64,000 bases of DNA from Microvirga sp. BSC39 (GCF_000739015.1 NZ_JPUG01000058.1:1-64000), one strand, 5' to 3'. Positions 35,972 to 45,510 are shown, numbered from the stretch's first letter. Translations and numbers: made by a program. Notes: a model not told the origin generated them from the letters alone.

Positions 35972-36871
35972 ATGACTACGGATCTTGCTGGCATTACCGT
36001 CTTCGTAACCGTCGCTGAAGCACGAAGCTTCCGGGCCGCCAGCGAACGCCTGGGGGTGACGCGCTCTGCTGTCAGCCAAGCCATTCGCCGGCTTGAGGAG
36101 CGGATGGGTGTGGCGCTGGTTCAGCGCACGACCCGCAGCGTCCACCTCACGGAGGCCGGAGAGCGGCTCTATCAGGCGGTTCGCCCTGCGCTCGACGACG
36201 TCAGCACTGCCATGGAAGCCGTGGGTGAGATGCGCGCGCAGCCCAGCGGCATGCTGCGCATAACGGTCTCCTCCATTGCCGAGAGATTCCTTAATGGCCC
36301 GCTGCTGGCAGCCTTCGTTGAGACTTATCCCGACATCCGCCTCGATATCACTGTCACTGACGAGGAATTCGACATCGTGGCCGAGGGCTTCGATGCTGGC
36401 GTGCGTCTCGGTGAGGTGATCGAGCAGGACATGATCGCCATGCCTGTCTCAAGCAAGCAGCGTCAGATGGTCGTAGGCTCCCCTGACTATGTCGGGCGGC
36501 ATGGTGCACCAGCCCATCCTCGGGAGCTGCCAAAGCATCTCTGCATGGGCTGGCGGCCAAACCCGCAGGTCGCCCCTTACCGATGGGAGTTCACTGAGAG
36601 CCGACGCGACTTCGCTGTCGACGTGAACCCTCACGTGACGACCAACGACATGAGGGTGATGATACAATTGGCTTGTGCGGGAGCAGGCCTGACCTTTGGG
36701 ATGGAAGAGACTTTCCGCTCCCATATTGCCCGTGCTGAACTTGTGCCACTTCTGGAAGAGTTCTGCCCACCGTTCCCTGGCTTCTACCTCTACTATCCGA
36801 CCCGCAGGAATGTGCCGCTCAAATTGCGCGTCCTCATCGACTACCTGAGACAAAGACAACGGGATACCTAA
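35972..36871 (+). CDS. LysR-family regulator, divergent from the SDR gene
   Basis: 299 residues. It has an N-terminal winged HTH (ITVFVTVAEARSFRAASERL, GVTRSAVSQAIRRLEERMGV, VQRTTRSVHLTEAGERL) and a C-terminal periplasmic-binding-like co-inducer domain (GMLRITVSSIAERFLNGPLL, LDITVTDEEFDIVAEGFDAG). The ATG at 35972 is preceded by a TTG three codons earlier. LysR proteins usually activate a divergent gene, here the SDR and Atu4866-like pair, when a product-related ligand binds. The ligand cannot be read from sequence. Confidence 0.92.
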   Translation: MTTDLAGITVFVTVAEARSFRAASERLGVTRSAVSQAIRRLEERMGVALVQRTTRSVHLTEAGERLYQAVRPALDDVSTAMEAVGEMRAQPSGMLRITVSSIAERFLNGPLLAAFVETYPDIRLDITVTDEEFDIVAEGFDAGVRLGEVIEQDMIAMPVSSKQRQMVVGSPDYVGRHGAPAHPRELPKHLCMGWRPNPQVAPYRWEFTESRRDFAVDVNPHVTTNDMRVMIQLACAGAGLTFGMEETFRSHIARAELVPLLEEFCPPFPGFYLYYPTRRNVPLKLRVLIDYLRQRQRDT

Positions 36872-37154
36872 AACCGCCTGTCGTATGAGGTGAGCCAGAC
36901 AGGTGGGATCGCGCTCACTATCTGCCGGCGGCTTAACTCCGGAAGGTGGGCCCCACGTCGATTGGGCCGATATCCGATAGGCCAGCTCGGCACATCAATG
37001 CTCCGTGTTCATCAGGACAGAATGCCGGCAAGCGACACAAAATCTTGGTCGCCGCAGTCCCACGTTCCCGACAAAGGCTCCTGTCGAGCAGATGGATGGC
37101 AGGTCGTCGTGCAGCTCTCACAACACTTGAGTGACAAACCGTTTTAGCGATCAG

Positions 37155-37754
37155 TCATTGTGCGGTGCGGGCAGGTTGAATGACGGCTTCCGCAACCCCC
37201 GCACGCTTCGAAATGAGGCGAGTGAGTTCGTGCGCCGCGCAATCAAGCCGTGCACGGATGCCCGCATCGGTTACGATGTGCCCGCCCTCGTCACCGCTTT
37301 CCTTGAAATCGGCCTCCGACGCATAGACTGCCGTCGGAACTATCAGGGCTGCAAAGAAGCCGAACAATGGTCGGAGAGCATACTCAACCATGAGCGCGTG
37401 GCGCAGCCCTCCCCCTGTTGCGGTGAGCGCTACCGGCTTGTCTGTCAGTCGCCCTGGATCGACAAAGTCGATCAGGTGCTTGAATAGGCCGGTATAGGCG
37501 CCCTTGTAGACTGGTGTGCCCACAATCAACGCATCTGCGCTCTCGATCTCGTCGATGATGCGCGCAGCTGGCAGCGGCAGATCGGCTCGTGCCAGTGCCG
37601 AGCCGAAGCCCGGACCAGCATCAAGGATATCGTAGACCCTCAGATCGACGGGTGCCCGGCGTCCGACTTCAGCACCGAGTGCCTCTGCCAGGACGCGGCT
37701 GCGTGAAGGCCGGCGAAGGTTGCCGCAAAAAATGACGACGCGCGGTCGGCTCAT
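37155..37754 (-). CDS. NADPH-dependent FMN reductase (MsuE/SsuE-like)
   Basis: 199 residues, flavodoxin-like fold. FCGNLRRPSRSRVLAEALG is the FMN phosphate loop, and VGTPVYKGAYTGLFKHLIDF is the block that marks MsuE/SsuE-type reductases of two-component flavin monooxygenases. The start ATG at 37754 has GGGAGA upstream. It is the last gene of the eight-gene operon, 10 bp after a CMD gene. It would supply FMNH2 to the luciferase-like monooxygenase at 39.1-40.1 kb. Confidence 0.9.
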   Translation of the reverse strand: MSRPRVVIFCGNLRRPSRSRVLAEALGAEVGRRAPVDLRVYDILDAGPGFGSALARADLPLPAARIIDEIESADALIVGTPVYKGAYTGLFKHLIDFVDPGRLTDKPVALTATGGGLRHALMVEYALRPLFGFFAALIVPTAVYASEADFKESGDEGGHIVTDAGIRARLDCAAHELTRLISKRAGVAEAVIQPARTAQ

Positions 37755-37764
37755 CGTTGTCTCC

Positions 37765-38385
37765 CTATCCGACCGCCCGAGCCTTTGCGGGTGGTGTCGG
37801 CTCGCCAAGAGAGAGCATCAGCCTATTCGCCCAGTTAAAGAAGGCTGCGCCATTGATGACGTCAACAATTTCCAGATCATCGAGCCCGGCCGCACGCAGC
37901 GCCTCAACCTGCCTGTGGTCGAACGCGATCGGCGTATTGGTCAATGCCACCGAGGCTGCAATGAGGGCGTTCCAGCGCCTGTCGATGTCCGTCCCGACGC
38001 CCTCGTCCAGGAGACGCTGAACGTCGTCCTTCCGCTTGGAGTATTGCGTGGCGAACCGGGAGTGAACGGACGCGCAGAAGATGCAGCCGTTGGCGCGTGA
38101 GGTGGCCGTTGCGGCGAGCTCACGCTCGGCGCGGGGAAGGCCGCTGCTCGTGTTGTAGAAGATGTCCTTGTCGGTCTTCGTTCGAGCCTGCAGGACATCG
38201 GGGTCACGGGCAAGCAGAAGGAAGTAAGGCGACTTGGCCCGGGACGCATCGACAAGACCGGCCCAGTGCGTTTCGGTCAGCTCCTCGACGAGAAATGGCT
38301 CGAGCCAGGGCAGCCAGCCCAGTTCGCCCTGCGTGAAGGCGGCGGGCTCGCGGTTGTCGGGATACGACAGCGTAATCTTGGGCAT
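37765..38385 (-). CDS. Carboxymuconolactone-decarboxylase-fold peroxidase-like protein (with CxxC)
   Basis: 206 residues. AhpD-like, all-helical. The active-site motif is CIFCASVHSRFA, a CxxC followed by His four residues on, as in alkylhydroperoxidase D-type proteins; a Glu (RAERELAATATS) lies ahead of it. The C-terminal part, LEIVDVINGAAFFNWANRLM, is typical of peroxidase-related CMD proteins. It could reduce hydroperoxides or be a structural CMD partner of the monooxygenase. ATG 38385 has AAAGGAA upstream. It overlaps nothing and follows the other CMD gene by 14 bp. Confidence 0.85.
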   Translation of the reverse strand: MPKITLSYPDNREPAAFTQGELGWLPWLEPFLVEELTETHWAGLVDASRAKSPYFLLLARDPDVLQARTKTDKDIFYNTSSGLPRAERELAATATSRANGCIFCASVHSRFATQYSKRKDDVQRLLDEGVGTDIDRRWNALIAASVALTNTPIAFDHRQVEALRAAGLDDLEIVDVINGAAFFNWANRLMLSLGEPTPPAKARAVG

Positions 38386-38399
38386 GAATACGTTCCTTT

Positions 38400-39065
38400 T
38401 CAAACGGTACCGGACGCGAGGACGCCCGTGAGGATTTGCGTAAACTCCGCATCAATGGGTGCGGCTGCGGACGCTCCCGCGACAGCCCGCAGACCTGCAA
38501 CGACGCGGATCTGGAAGGACAGGAAGGACACGAGCTGTGACAGGGTGACAATGTCCGTGGTTGTCCAGCCGGCATCGAGGAGCTTCTGCAAGGCAGCCGG
38601 GCTTGCGTCCCGGGGATGGAAGACGAGCAGGTGCGCATGCTCGAGCACCGCAGTGAGCCGTGGTCCAAGACGATCTTTGTGCTCCGCGGAAACCCGATAC
38701 TCCGGTCCCTCTACTTTCTCGATGGTGAGTGGACCCAGCGGATAGCGGCCATAGGGACCTTCAACGGAACCCCTGGCGATCTCCGCCTGGAGCGCTGCAG
38801 AAATTTCCGAGGAGCCAAGCGTCTGCAGATCTGCAGCGTAGAAGTCGACCAGATGCGGCTGACGATGGAGACCGGCCACAAAGGTCGCGACGGCGTAGCG
38901 CTCGAGCGCGGTGACGTCACCGGGGAACTCAGGCTGGAACAGCGCCAGATAGCTCTTCTGGGCGTTCTCCCGGGCTTGCGGCCGCTGATCGCGCAACCTG
39001 TCGAGGCTGGATCCCGGTCGGATTCCGGCAAGATGATCGATGACATCCGGTATGATGCTGCTCAT
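38400..39065 (-). CDS. CMD-domain protein (Avi_7170-type), no CxxC
   Basis: 221 residues, the second helical CMD-like protein of the operon. Blocks include IIPDVIDHLAGIRPGSSLDR, LERYAVATFVAGLHRQPHLV, and the late helices GWTTTDIVTLSQLVSFLSFQ, IRVVAGLRAV. It lacks the CxxC seen in its neighbour, so it is not a thiol peroxidase by itself. The two often occur as a pair beside a luciferase-like monooxygenase in Agrobacterium and enterobacterial operons (from memory). It may form a heteromer with the downstream protein. The start ATG at 39065 has GAGAAG upstream. Confidence 0.8.
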   Translation of the reverse strand: MSSIIPDVIDHLAGIRPGSSLDRLRDQRPQARENAQKSYLALFQPEFPGDVTALERYAVATFVAGLHRQPHLVDFYAADLQTLGSSEISAALQAEIARGSVEGPYGRYPLGPLTIEKVEGPEYRVSAEHKDRLGPRLTAVLEHAHLLVFHPRDASPAALQKLLDAGWTTTDIVTLSQLVSFLSFQIRVVAGLRAVAGASAAAPIDAEFTQILTGVLASGTV

Positions 39066-39100
39066 GGTCTTCTCACATTGCGATTGTTGATGTGGCGGGC

Positions 39101-40147
39101 TCAACGCACGAGGGCGACGCGCTTCTGAGACTCTTCTGCAGGGTTTTGCCAGCCCAGGGCGGGAGCGACTTCGCTGGCGATGAGCTCGATCGACCGCAGG
39201 ATGTATTCGTGCGGCGGATCCACCGAGTGGACCTGGAATACGAGGTCCGTCACCCGTGGCAGGGTGGTGTCGCGGCTTAAGGATTCGATCACGTCCTCGG
39301 GTGTGCCGACATGCGTGTCGAGGGCGGCGAGAATGTCCGCTAGGGTGTTACCCGAGATCACGTGTCCCTTGGCTGCAAAATCGGCCACAACACGGCGCAA
39401 TCCCTTTTCCGCAAGACGCAAAGCCTCGTCCCTGCTGTCTGCAACGAACAGTGAACGGGAGGCGACGATCCGCGGCTCGCGCCCCTCCGGAAGCGCCTTG
39501 AGATAAGCGTCTATGATGGGATGCTGGATGTCGGCGAGAGTTGCCTGCGGTGCCTCCTCCGGCCGAGGCTGCGTGCGCGAGAGCATGAGACCGTCGCCAG
39601 CCTTTCCGGCGCGAATGCCTCCCCCGACGGAAAAGGTCGCCTGCCACACGCGGTCGTTCAAGCCCGGCGCAACGGGATAGAGGTATTCGCCGCCGTTCAG
39701 AGGTCGACCGTCCCAGGCGTCCCTAACGATGGCGAGACTTCGATCGTAAATCTCGGATCGATGGGCGCTGTCAAGCCCGAACGCCGTGAAGGACGACGGT
39801 GTGCCGCCTGTTCCAACGCCAACCTCAAGACGACCGCCGGACAGCAGGTCGAGCACGACTGTATCTTCCGCCACTCGGACCGGGTTCTCGAGCGGCAAGG
39901 TGATGATGCCGGTGCCAAGACGGATTCTCGAAGTCCGGGCCGCCACATGGGACAGGAAGACCAGAGGCGAAGGAAGACCACCTTCCGCCTCATGGAAATG
40001 GTGCTGGGCGACCCAAGCCGATCCGAACCCGTGTCGCTCCGCGTGGATGATCTGCTCTGCTGCAAGACGATAACGCTCGCCTGCGCTGGCCTCATCCAAC
40101 AGGCGGGTGAAAAAGCCGAGCCGTTTACGCTGCGAAGATTTTGTCAT
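39101..40147 (-). CDS. FMN-dependent luciferase-like monooxygenase
   Basis: 348 residues, bacterial-luciferase (LLM) TIM barrel. It has KRLGFFTRLLDEA, AERHGFGSAWVAQHHFHEA, the flavin-binding block ARTSRIRLGTGIITLPLENP, VAEDTVVLDLLSGGRLEVGV and TGGTPSSFTAFG. It reads FMNH2 and oxygen and inserts one oxygen into an organic substrate (aldehyde, sulfonate, amine or ketone in known members); the substrate here is unknown. The reductant would come from the FMN reductase of the same operon. The gene is 18 bp after the ABC ATPase gene, so transport and catalysis are co-expressed. Confidence 0.9.
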   Translation of the reverse strand: MTKSSQRKRLGFFTRLLDEASAGERYRLAAEQIIHAERHGFGSAWVAQHHFHEAEGGLPSPLVFLSHVAARTSRIRLGTGIITLPLENPVRVAEDTVVLDLLSGGRLEVGVGTGGTPSSFTAFGLDSAHRSEIYDRSLAIVRDAWDGRPLNGGEYLYPVAPGLNDRVWQATFSVGGGIRAGKAGDGLMLSRTQPRPEEAPQATLADIQHPIIDAYLKALPEGREPRIVASRSLFVADSRDEALRLAEKGLRRVVADFAAKGHVISGNTLADILAALDTHVGTPEDVIESLSRDTTLPRVTDLVFQVHSVDPPHEYILRSIELIASEVAPALGWQNPAEESQKRVALVR

Positions 40148-40165
40148 CGGTTTGCTCCCCTTGAT

Positions 40166-41836
40166 CTATGGGAATGAGTACTGGTTGCCATTGCGCTGTC
40201 CGGGAATCGCGCTGATGAGTTCGCGCGTGTAGGCGCTGCCCGGACGTTGGAACACGTCCTCGACGGGACCGATGTCGACTTGGCGTCCGTTGTGCAGGAC
40301 CGAGACCGTGTCCGAGATTTGGCGGACCACTGCGAGGTCGTGGGAGATGAACAGGTATGTCAGCTCTAGGGCCCGCTGAAGCTCATCGAGAAGTGTCAGG
40401 ATCTGGGCCTGCACGGTAACGTCGAGGGCTGACACGGCCTCGTCCAGCACCAGCACCTGCGGGTCGAGCACGAGCGCGCGGGCGATGGCAACGCGCTGCA
40501 GCTGCCCGCCCGACAGCGCATGAGGCCTGCGGGTCAGAACCGATTGAGGAAGACCGACCCGCTCGAGAATGGCCTGAACCTTCCTGGCCCGATCCTCCCG
40601 TGGCAGCGAACCGAAGTTTAAAAGTGGCTCCTCGATGATCTGGAAGATGGTCTGACGCGGATCGAGAGAGGTGAAGGGGTTCTGGTAGACAAGCTGGATT
40701 GTCTTGCGGAACCGGCGCAGGTTCTCGCCGCGCAAGCTCGTCACATCGATCCCGTCGACAAGGATGCGCCCTGTGGTGGGTTTTAGGAAGCCGACGATGC
40801 TGCGCGCGGTCGTCGTCTTGCCCGAGCCGGACTCGCCAACGATAGCATGGGTTGTTCCCCGTCGGACGGTGAAGGACACGTTGTCGACAGCTCGGAACAC
40901 ATCACGCCTGCCGACTGCGAAATCCTGCACAAGATTCTTGACTACGACGGCGTCGTCGCGCCCCACAAGTCGTGGGGACCTCTTCCGGGAGGCGGGACGG
41001 GTCTTGCCGAGGGAGGGCGCATCGGCCAGAAGCTTGCGTGTGTAGTCGCTGCGCGGCGAGGCTAGCACCTCCGCAGTCGGCCCCTCCTCTTGAATGCGCC
41101 CGCCTTTGAGCACGACGGTATGGTTTGCCCGGTCGGCCGCGACACCCAGGTCATGGGTTACCAGCAGCACAGCCGTGCCATATTCGCGGCGCAGCTCGTC
41201 GATCAGGTCGAGAATGCGCTTCTGCACCGTCACGTCGAGGGCACTGGTGGGCTCGTCGGCGATGATGAGTGCTGGGCGCAGGGCGACCGCGATGGCGATG
41301 AGGACGCGCTGGCGCATGCCGCCAGACAGCTCGTGGGGATATTGCTTGGCGCGTAGCTCGGGCTGAGAGAGGCCGACAAGTGCCAGAAGCTTGATTACCC
41401 GCTCGTCGATCTCCGCGCGGCTGCCCTGACGGTGGATCTGGAGCACTTCGGCGACTTGGGCGCCGATGGTCTTAACTGGGTTGAGCGAGCTCGTCGGATC
41501 CTGCGGGATCAGGGTGATCTTGCTGCCGCGGATGGTGTCGAGCTGCTTCTGCGACCAGCCTGCGATGTCCGCGCCATTGAGCCGCACCGCGCCGGCCTCC
41601 AACCTGCCGTTCTCGGCCAGCAGTCCGATCACGGCCTGCGCCATGGTGGTCTTTCCGGAGCCGGATTCCCCCACGAGCGCCACGACTTCGCCCGGACGCA
41701 CCACGAGTGAAACCTCATGGACGACTCGCTGAAGCGCTTCATTGCCGAGATAGCCGACGGTGAGCTTGCTGATCTCGAGAACTGGCAGGTTGGAGACGTC
41801 CGTCGACACGGGCTTGATGTTGATCGTCGTAGTCAT
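40166..41836 (-). CDS. Peptide-type ABC transporter, fused double ATPase (DppD-DppF)
   Basis: 556 residues from ATG 41836; the frame is open further upstream. Two complete ABC domains occur in one chain. The first has GESGSGKTT, LIPQDPTSSLNP, LSGGMRQRVLIAIA and IADEPTSALDVT. The second has GESGSGKTT, LVYQNPFTSLDPRQ, LSGGQLQRVAIARAL and VLDEAVSALDVT. The C-terminal oligopeptide-type tail is short. In Dpp/Opp importers these are usually two separate proteins. It couples to the two permeases upstream, overlapping the DppC-type gene by 4 nt (ATGA). Confidence 0.93.
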   Translation of the reverse strand: MTTTINIKPVSTDVSNLPVLEISKLTVGYLGNEALQRVVHEVSLVVRPGEVVALVGESGSGKTTMAQAVIGLLAENGRLEAGAVRLNGADIAGWSQKQLDTIRGSKITLIPQDPTSSLNPVKTIGAQVAEVLQIHRQGSRAEIDERVIKLLALVGLSQPELRAKQYPHELSGGMRQRVLIAIAVALRPALIIADEPTSALDVTVQKRILDLIDELRREYGTAVLLVTHDLGVAADRANHTVVLKGGRIQEEGPTAEVLASPRSDYTRKLLADAPSLGKTRPASRKRSPRLVGRDDAVVVKNLVQDFAVGRRDVFRAVDNVSFTVRRGTTHAIVGESGSGKTTTARSIVGFLKPTTGRILVDGIDVTSLRGENLRRFRKTIQLVYQNPFTSLDPRQTIFQIIEEPLLNFGSLPREDRARKVQAILERVGLPQSVLTRRPHALSGGQLQRVAIARALVLDPQVLVLDEAVSALDVTVQAQILTLLDELQRALELTYLFISHDLAVVRQISDTVSVLHNGRQVDIGPVEDVFQRPGSAYTRELISAIPGQRNGNQYSFP

Positions 41837-42744
41837 GCTCTGGCCTTCCCGAAGGATTGGCTGATGCGGTTCGCCGACAGGACGACGAGGATCACGACAA
41901 CCCCGGGTACGGTCGTCAGCCACCAGGCCCGCGCGAGGTAGTTGCGCCCCTCAGCGATCAGCAGGCCCCATTCCGGCGTGGGAGGCGGCGCGCCGTAGCC
42001 GAGAAAGCCTAGGGTGGAGATCGTCAGGATGGCCCAGCCGAGCTGTAGGGCCGCGAAGGCAATCACGGAGGTGAGGGAGTTCGGCAGAATGTGGCGCAGC
42101 AGCACGCGGCTGAACGTCCCACCGCTTCCGAAAGCGGCTTCGACATAATCACTGGCGCGAACCCGGACCACCTCTGAGCGGGCGAGCCGCGCAAAGCTGG
42201 CGATCGACGTGATACCAACCGCGATGGCTGCATTTACGATGCCGAACCCGAGCAGAATGACGATGCTGAGCGACAGAAGAAGCTGCGGGATCGACAGAAG
42301 TACGTCGACGCAGCGCATAATGGCGACGTCAATCCTGCCGCGGGCCGATCCCGCGACGATGCCGAGGGTGGTGCCGACCACGAGGCCAACACCGACGGCC
42401 ACGAGAGCTCCCGAGAGCGAGTTGCCGGCTCCGTAGATGATGCGGGCGAGGAGATCACGGCCCAGCGCATCGGTGCCGAGCCAATGCTCTGCGCTTGGCG
42501 CACGGAGCTGCTGACGTGCGACGCCGACAGTGGCGCTGTAGCTCGTGAACCATTGCGGGAATAGCGCCCAGAGCACAACGACGGCCATGACGGACCAGGA
42601 CAGCACCAGGCCGGGCTGGATGCCTCTGAGAGGCTTCAGCCGGTGCGCAACCAATGACGTGTGCGTTGACGCCTTGGAGGCGCTTGCAGGGATGTCTGCA
42701 TCATCGCGCAGCGAGCTGCGTCCGATCGTGTTCAGGCCGGTCAT
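41833..42744 (-). CDS. Peptide-type ABC transporter permease (DppC-like)
   Basis: 303 residues; the start is the ATGA overlapping the upstream permease stop. It has a cytoplasmic N-terminus, six membrane helices, and GTDALGRDLLARIIYGAGNS at the first periplasmic loop, the DppC/OppC hallmark. The EAA-type coupling helix is VRASDYVEAAFGSGGTFSRV ... HILPNSLTSV, for contact with the ATPase. It pairs with the DppB-like permease to form the channel. An upstream frame open to 43020 is an artefact of GC-rich sequence. Confidence 0.92.
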   Translation of the reverse strand: MTGLNTIGRSSLRDDADIPASASKASTHTSLVAHRLKPLRGIQPGLVLSWSVMAVVVLWALFPQWFTSYSATVGVARQQLRAPSAEHWLGTDALGRDLLARIIYGAGNSLSGALVAVGVGLVVGTTLGIVAGSARGRIDVAIMRCVDVLLSIPQLLLSLSIVILLGFGIVNAAIAVGITSIASFARLARSEVVRVRASDYVEAAFGSGGTFSRVLLRHILPNSLTSVIAFAALQLGWAILTISTLGFLGYGAPPPTPEWGLLIAEGRNYLARAWWLTTVPGVVVILVVLSANRISQSFGKARA

Positions 42745-43685
42745 GCGGCAGCTCCTTGTCTCACTCTGAGGCGCGGATCGAAGACGGGGTAGAGCAGGTC
42801 CACCGTAAGATTGATGAGAACGAAGGCCGCCGCCGAGAACACGACAATCGCCTGGAGAACGGCGATGTCCTGATCGTTGACGGAACGCTGCGTCAGCCCG
42901 CCGAGGCCGTTGAGGCCGAACACCGCTTCCGTGACGACCGCGCCGGCCAGAAGCTCCCCGAACAGAATGCCCGCGATGGTGAGCGTCGGCAGGACGGCGT
43001 TCTTCGCCACATGCTTCCACAGGACCCAGCGATGGGAGGCTCCCTTAGCGCGGGCGACCGCCACGAAGGGCTCCGTCAGTACATGGTCGATATTGCGCAT
43101 CAGGATCTGGGCGAGCGGCGCCGAAATCGGTACGGCCAGAGTCAACACGGGAAGGATCAGCGCCTGCCAGGGACCCGGATTGATGATCGGGATGAGCCTG
43201 AGCTGAAATGAGAAGATCTGGATCAGCAGGATCCCGAGCCAGAACACGGGCGTAGAGATGAAGAGCGCGGGAATGGACTGGATGAAGGACCGCAGCCATG
43301 AGAAGGGAGATAGCACCGAGAGCGCCGCGAACGTGATCGCCAGGACGAGCGACAGCAAAAAGCCGAGGGTCCCAAGCCACAGGGTCTGCGGCAGGTTGGC
43401 GAGGATCAGGTCGCCGACAGGAACGCCCGCATGAATAGAATAGCCGAAATTCCCAGTAAGGAAGTTCAATGCGGTGTGAACATACTGCACGACCAGCGGA
43501 CTGTCCGCCCCATAGGACGTTCGGATGTCGGCGATCTGCTCCGGCCCCAGGCCGAGTTCGGGATTGAGGAACTTGATGAGGATGGCATCGCCCGGCAGAG
43601 CCTGCAGCAGGACGAAGGACACGGTGAACGCCGCCCAAAGCACGAGAGCCGCCTGCCCGATCCTTCCGATCACATATCCCGACAT
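42741..43685 (-). CDS. Peptide-type ABC transporter permease (DppB-like)
   Basis: 314 residues. Starts YVIGRIGQAALVLWAAFTVS, followed by VSFVLLQALPGDA, as in DppB/OppB proteins. Further features are FGYSIHAGVPVGDLILANLP, the STPVFWLGILLIQIFSF helix, the coupling motif FVAVARAKGASHRWVLWKHV and AVVTEAVFGLNGLGGLTQRS. Six membrane helices are expected. The binding-protein gene lies 86 bp upstream and the DppC gene overlaps by 4 nt. Confidence 0.92.
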   Translation of the reverse strand: MSGYVIGRIGQAALVLWAAFTVSFVLLQALPGDAILIKFLNPELGLGPEQIADIRTSYGADSPLVVQYVHTALNFLTGNFGYSIHAGVPVGDLILANLPQTLWLGTLGFLLSLVLAITFAALSVLSPFSWLRSFIQSIPALFISTPVFWLGILLIQIFSFQLRLIPIINPGPWQALILPVLTLAVPISAPLAQILMRNIDHVLTEPFVAVARAKGASHRWVLWKHVAKNAVLPTLTIAGILFGELLAGAVVTEAVFGLNGLGGLTQRSVNDQDIAVLQAIVVFSAAAFVLINLTVDLLYPVFDPRLRVRQGAAA

Positions 43686-43771
43686 GAGGAATCCTGTTCT
43701 GAATTAAGACGATTTATTGCAGGCCGGCCGGTCATGGTTCGTCTGCGACATCCGGCCGATCTGAAGGTTCC

Positions 43772-45436
43772 TCAGCGGCGCGGGGCCAACCAGGTGCTGT
43801 AGAAGCTGGGACGGCCCACCGCTTCGAAAGACACACCCTTTACGTAAGGCGCGGCGGCGAAGGCTTGCGGCTCCTCGAAAATCGGAATGGCATAAGCCTG
43901 ATCGATCACGTAGTTCTGGACCTCACCCGCGATTGCGAGGCGCTTGGCGCGATCCGGTTCGGAGGCGAGCTGGTCCAGGAGCGTATTCAACCTCTCGTCG
44001 AGGAAGGACTGCACCTTGTCGCTGTTTCCGCCCTTCTGCAGCAGGACGTTGCGGTTGGTCGGGTAGTATTGGCTCTTAATCACGTCGGGATCGGCCCTCC
44101 CGACCATCGCGGGAGAAACAGGCGCCTTGGCGGGATCAAGGTTGTTCACCACGGCACTGCCCGAGTCGGCGGTCAGCACGTTGAGCTTCACGCCAACCTT
44201 TTCCCATTGCTGGGTGATGAGTTGCAGCATCTCCTTGTTCTGCGGCTGCGGCAGGGACTCGTAGGCCGAGAGTTCCAGCGTCTGGCCGTCCTTCTGGCGC
44301 CGTCCGTTCGCCCCGACCTTCCAGCCAGCTTCGTCGAGCAGCGCTTTAGCCTTCTCAACGTCGTAGGACAGCTTCTGCGAGAGATCGACATAACCTGATG
44401 CCGTCTTGGCGATGATCGAGGTCGCCTTCGGGTAATTGTCGGAGAACAAGGTCGAGACGATCTCGTCCGTATTGGTGGCGTGCAGCAGCGCGCGCCGGAC
44501 ACGGACATCGGCGACGAGCGGGTTGTCGGGGCGGAACACGACGCTGTTGTTCACACCGCGCGTCGAGGGTGCGTAGATCAGGTAGCCCTCGTCCTCGACC
44601 TGCTTCTCGTCATAGGCCTGGATCTGGCGGATGACGTCGGCCTGCCCAGCCAGCAGCGCCCCGATGCGCACGCTGTCCTCCGGCGTGAGGATGTATTTGA
44701 TCTCGTCGAGATAGGGGCGGCCCTGGTGCTCGAGCTTCGTCGGGCCCCAGTTGTAGTCAGGACGGGCCGTGAGCGTGAGTTCTCGCCCGAGCGTCTCGCT
44801 TGCAACGACGAACGGACCCGAGCCGATGATCTTCGTGGCATCGCCGAGCGCTTCATAAGGCAGCGCGAGCGTCTTCAGAGACACGAGACCGGAGCCGATC
44901 ACGGACGTGCCTTGCAGGAAACCGGGCGAAGGCTTCTTGAAGATGAACCTTACCGTCTGCGGATCGATGACCTCGCTGCGGTCGTAGTTGTTGATGACCT
45001 CCGAGACCGGTAGCTTCAGCTCCTTGTTGCCGCGCCCGAACGTGTCGTAGTTCCTGGCCACGGCAGCAGCGTCGAGCGGCGTGCCATCAGAGAACGTAAC
45101 ACCTGTTCGAACCTTGAAGGTGTACTCCGTCGCCTCCGCGTTCACCGTCCACGATTCGGCGATCCACGGCTCGATCTCGAGCGTCTTGGGGTTCTGATAG
45201 GTCAGCTTGTCGGTAATCTGGTTAAGGATCCCGCCATTGGGGTAGAAGCCGCCCGCAGGGGGATACAGGTTCGTGTGGCTCTGCTGCTCGAGATAGACCA
45301 GCGTTCCGCCCCTAGCAGGCTTGTCATCCGAGCCTGCCGCCTGTGCTGCTCCCCATACGCTCGCCTCCGCCAGGAGCGTGCCTCCGAGTAAGACCGCTAG
45401 ACCGGCCGTCTTCCTAAAGTGTCGAATGTCGAACAC
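43772..45436 (-). CDS. Periplasmic substrate-binding protein of the operon (SBP family 5)
   Basis: 554 residues from a GTG at 45436 with AGGGG upstream. An ATG at 45496 is possible, but it would place 20 polar residues before the signal peptide (VFDIRHFRKTAGLAVLLGGT, cleavage after AQA). The mature receptor shows GGTLVYLEQQSHTNLYPPAG, ITDKLTYQNPKTLEIEPWIA, ESWTVNAEATEYTFKVRTGV, FSDGTPLDAAAVARNYDTF, and the IIGSGPFVVASE hinge. It decides what the importer carries. The length fits DppA-type receptors. First gene of the eight-gene operon. Confidence 0.92.
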   Translation of the reverse strand: MFDIRHFRKTAGLAVLLGGTLLAEASVWGAAQAAGSDDKPARGGTLVYLEQQSHTNLYPPAGGFYPNGGILNQITDKLTYQNPKTLEIEPWIAESWTVNAEATEYTFKVRTGVTFSDGTPLDAAAVARNYDTFGRGNKELKLPVSEVINNYDRSEVIDPQTVRFIFKKPSPGFLQGTSVIGSGLVSLKTLALPYEALGDATKIIGSGPFVVASETLGRELTLTARPDYNWGPTKLEHQGRPYLDEIKYILTPEDSVRIGALLAGQADVIRQIQAYDEKQVEDEGYLIYAPSTRGVNNSVVFRPDNPLVADVRVRRALLHATNTDEIVSTLFSDNYPKATSIIAKTASGYVDLSQKLSYDVEKAKALLDEAGWKVGANGRRQKDGQTLELSAYESLPQPQNKEMLQLITQQWEKVGVKLNVLTADSGSAVVNNLDPAKAPVSPAMVGRADPDVIKSQYYPTNRNVLLQKGGNSDKVQSFLDERLNTLLDQLASEPDRAKRLAIAGEVQNYVIDQAYAIPIFEEPQAFAAAPYVKGVSFEAVGRPSFYSTWLAPRR

Positions 45437-45510
45437 GTCGATCCCCTTGCATGGTTGGACGAACAACCCCTGAATTATCAGGGCCAGAACATGCAAAATG
45501 CAACGGGAAC

